Source: Schoenoplectus triqueter
Lineage: Eukaryota > Streptophyta > Magnoliopsida > Poales > Cyperaceae
Reading direction: 5' to 3'
DNA length: 64,000 nucleotides
Assembly (NCBI GenBank): GCA_964058805.1
Contig: CAXKVV010001108.1
Location: 1 to 64,000, forward strand
Shown here piece by piece: positions 62,331 to 64,000 of the stretch; position 1 is the first letter of the stretch; the number at the start of each line of letters is the position of its first letter. The notes beneath the pieces are model-generated. The model searched no databases, had not been told where the DNA came from, and saw only the letters and a program-made list of their open reading frames with translations. The translations under genes and the position numbers were made by a program.

Positions 62331-63698
62331 GTTGATATATTGCTGGCACAATGATGATGATAGCTTGTGTTGATTTAAGTTTGTTAATCAATAAGTGACA
62401 TTTTTACTATTACGGGAGATTCTCCCAGCATTCTTTCGAGGGTTTAAATATGAGTGTTGTGCCCCTCGAGTTTTGATTTTGTTTTTGTAGCAGCTGGCTT
62501 GCCTTAAAAAATGGCGTGCGATTTTGCTAAATCATAATGGTACAGATAATTGGATATTTATTGGCTTTTTTATGAATATTTTGAGTTCTTTTCTTATCCT
62601 TTTTGCTTGATTGCTAATCATAATATATTCATCTGGATATTTTATATGAACAAAATGATTTTGTTTTGAGTAACTTTTCCTGGAAGGTTACCTCTACATT
62701 TTTAAATAAGAATAAAACTATAATGAAATCAAGTAGTTACCTTTAAAATGTATTTAGTTTTCGTCCTTTAAAATATTGATGAAACTGATTAAAATATTTA
62801 CAAAATAAACGACTCTGCTTTTACTTATAGCATAAAATATGAATAGTTATTGTTCATGACTAATAAATGAAATAACAAATATCAATGTGAAGAAAGATAA
62901 AACTACTTTTTTATACGTTAGGGTAATATATCAAAACAGAAAAATAAATAATTAGGTGATGAAATAAAATATTTGAGGTTCAATTAGATGATGACAAAAA
63001 AAATAATGTGAAAAGAGGATAATGCTCACTACTCACGATGTTGAATTTTAGTTCCGGCTCTTCGATTTTTCATTGATCATTACACATTACTCCACCCAAA
63101 AAAAAAAGACATATATTCAAACATTTATTTTTGGTACTTGCATAGAAAATAAATAGAGGAAGTTACTGTTTACAGTAAAAAAATATCTTTCTTCTTGGCC
63201 TGTGGCTGAGCAACACATCTAAATATCATATATGTTTCTTTATGAAAATGAAACAGCTTCGTCAAAAAAAAAAAAATCTTCATCAAGAAATTGAAAGACG
63301 TGCATTTTTTTTAAGAGATGAGATTCTAGCACTCAATTTTTAGTTTCGTGAACAAAAATTTAAATTTATGATTTCCTAAACGTCATCTTAGACAAATATC
63401 ACTTAAGTCACTTAGGCCGTGGGACCACCTGCAAAAAACAGATTTATTTAAAAATAAAAAATGACTTGAGAACATTTTCTCAAGCAATTCCAGAAGTTAC
63501 GACTCATTATAACAGCTCAAAACATTTTTCTGATTAATTATCCTAACACTTAAATTTGAGTAATATATTTATCCTTCAACTCTTTTTCTATTTCATATTA
63601 CTCATCAACTCTTTAGATCCTTTCATATTTACTCATATATTTTCAAGTATAACTAATATACTTTTGAACTTTTTAAATTTTTTCATATTTATTCTTAA
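62331..63698. other. 3' flank and gene-free DNA
   Basis: 3' UTR of the carrier to about 62600, then AT-rich sequence without features. Confidence 0.4.
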
Positions 63699-63699
63699 G

Positions 63700-63881
63700 C
63701 TGGAGTTTGTGGCAGGGGCATACTGGAGTGGAGACGAGAAAAATGCGATGCTACAGAGGATATATATGGGACTGCTTGGGAAAGTGAAGAACAGTTATAA
63801 ACATATATTTTCTTGAAGGAGGAGGCAAAAAGGTGGGACCACCACCGTCTTGGTCAGGACCTTGATCTCTTCTCTATACAG
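63700..63881 (+). pseudogene. Broken exon of organellar-type threonyl-tRNA synthetase
   Basis: The translation VAGAYWSGDEKNAMLQRIY, then (frame shifted by two) YGTAWESEEQL, then KEEAK, DHHRLGQDLDLFSIQ, matches the well-conserved stretch of bacterial/organellar threonyl-tRNA synthetase between the editing and catalytic domains. Two lesions are visible: a 2-base insertion at about 63766-63767 (TATATATGGG for TATGGG) and an in-frame TAA at 63798-63800 where Lys is expected. Substitutions include R to S in YWRGDE, P to A after KN and R to W before DH. Splice-like borders remain (CTTAAG before, CAG|GTTTTC after), which suggests a segment of a genomic copy, not a processed one. The rest may lie beyond the window. 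Confidence 0.7.
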
Positions 63882-64000
63882 GTTTTCTGATTCATACTTC
63901 ACTGAAATTGTCATTTGAGTTTGATTTTTGTAGTAACATGTAAAAGGTAGTTGGCTAATGTTCCAGCAAACTTAGGGATCTTCAGTATTCCTTTGGTTAT

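Overview
The window is nuclear DNA of a flowering plant. It is AT-rich, with widely spaced intron-containing genes on both strands and many small transposon remnants between and inside them. The protein families (makorin, a clock pseudo-response regulator, arabinogalactan peptides, a chloroplast C-terminal processing peptidase, an N-terminally extended ADP/ATP carrier) are all normal for angiosperms. The pseudo-response regulator and makorin read most like monocot versions, but I cannot name the species.

Layout. A small predicted mitochondrial or plastid membrane protein (126-794, minus) lies head-to-head with a PRELI/MSF1-type mitochondrial lipid-transfer protein (1738-3063, plus); a fold-back repeat with three near-identical palindromes sits between them. 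Two tiny GPI-anchored arabinogalactan peptides follow at 7291-7467 (minus) and 16367-16558 (plus), separated by repeat-rich DNA. A seven-exon makorin RING/CCCH E3 ubiquitin ligase occupies 21782-25983 (minus). From 26.3 to 40.4 kb I see no gene, only LTR-retrotransposon-like sequence, microsatellites and fold-back elements. An eight-exon PRR7/PRR37-type clock gene lies at 41564-46259 (plus), a twelve-exon chloroplast CtpA-like peptidase at 50771-55271 (minus), and a three-exon mitochondrial ADP/ATP carrier at 60747-62330 (plus). The right edge holds a broken exon of an organellar-type threonyl-tRNA synthetase (63700-63881).

The genes do not form a pathway; this is ordinary plant gene order. 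The exon models were assembled by hand from GT/AG sites, reading phase and recalled family sequence, and every multi-exon model closes in frame to its stop codon.

The most notable content is mobile DNA. A 444-bp non-autonomous Helitron has inserted three bases inside a makorin intron, within the splice donor itself. Two 403-bp fold-back elements of one family lie in opposite orientation, each embedded in (TA)n tracts, with more distant relatives nearby, one of them in a peptidase intron. A hAT-like and a Mutator-like non-autonomous element have readable target-site duplications of 8 and 9 bp. A further 525-bp family has two copies, one with an 8-bp duplication. I found no CRISPR array, rRNA, tRNA or bacterial-type feature.
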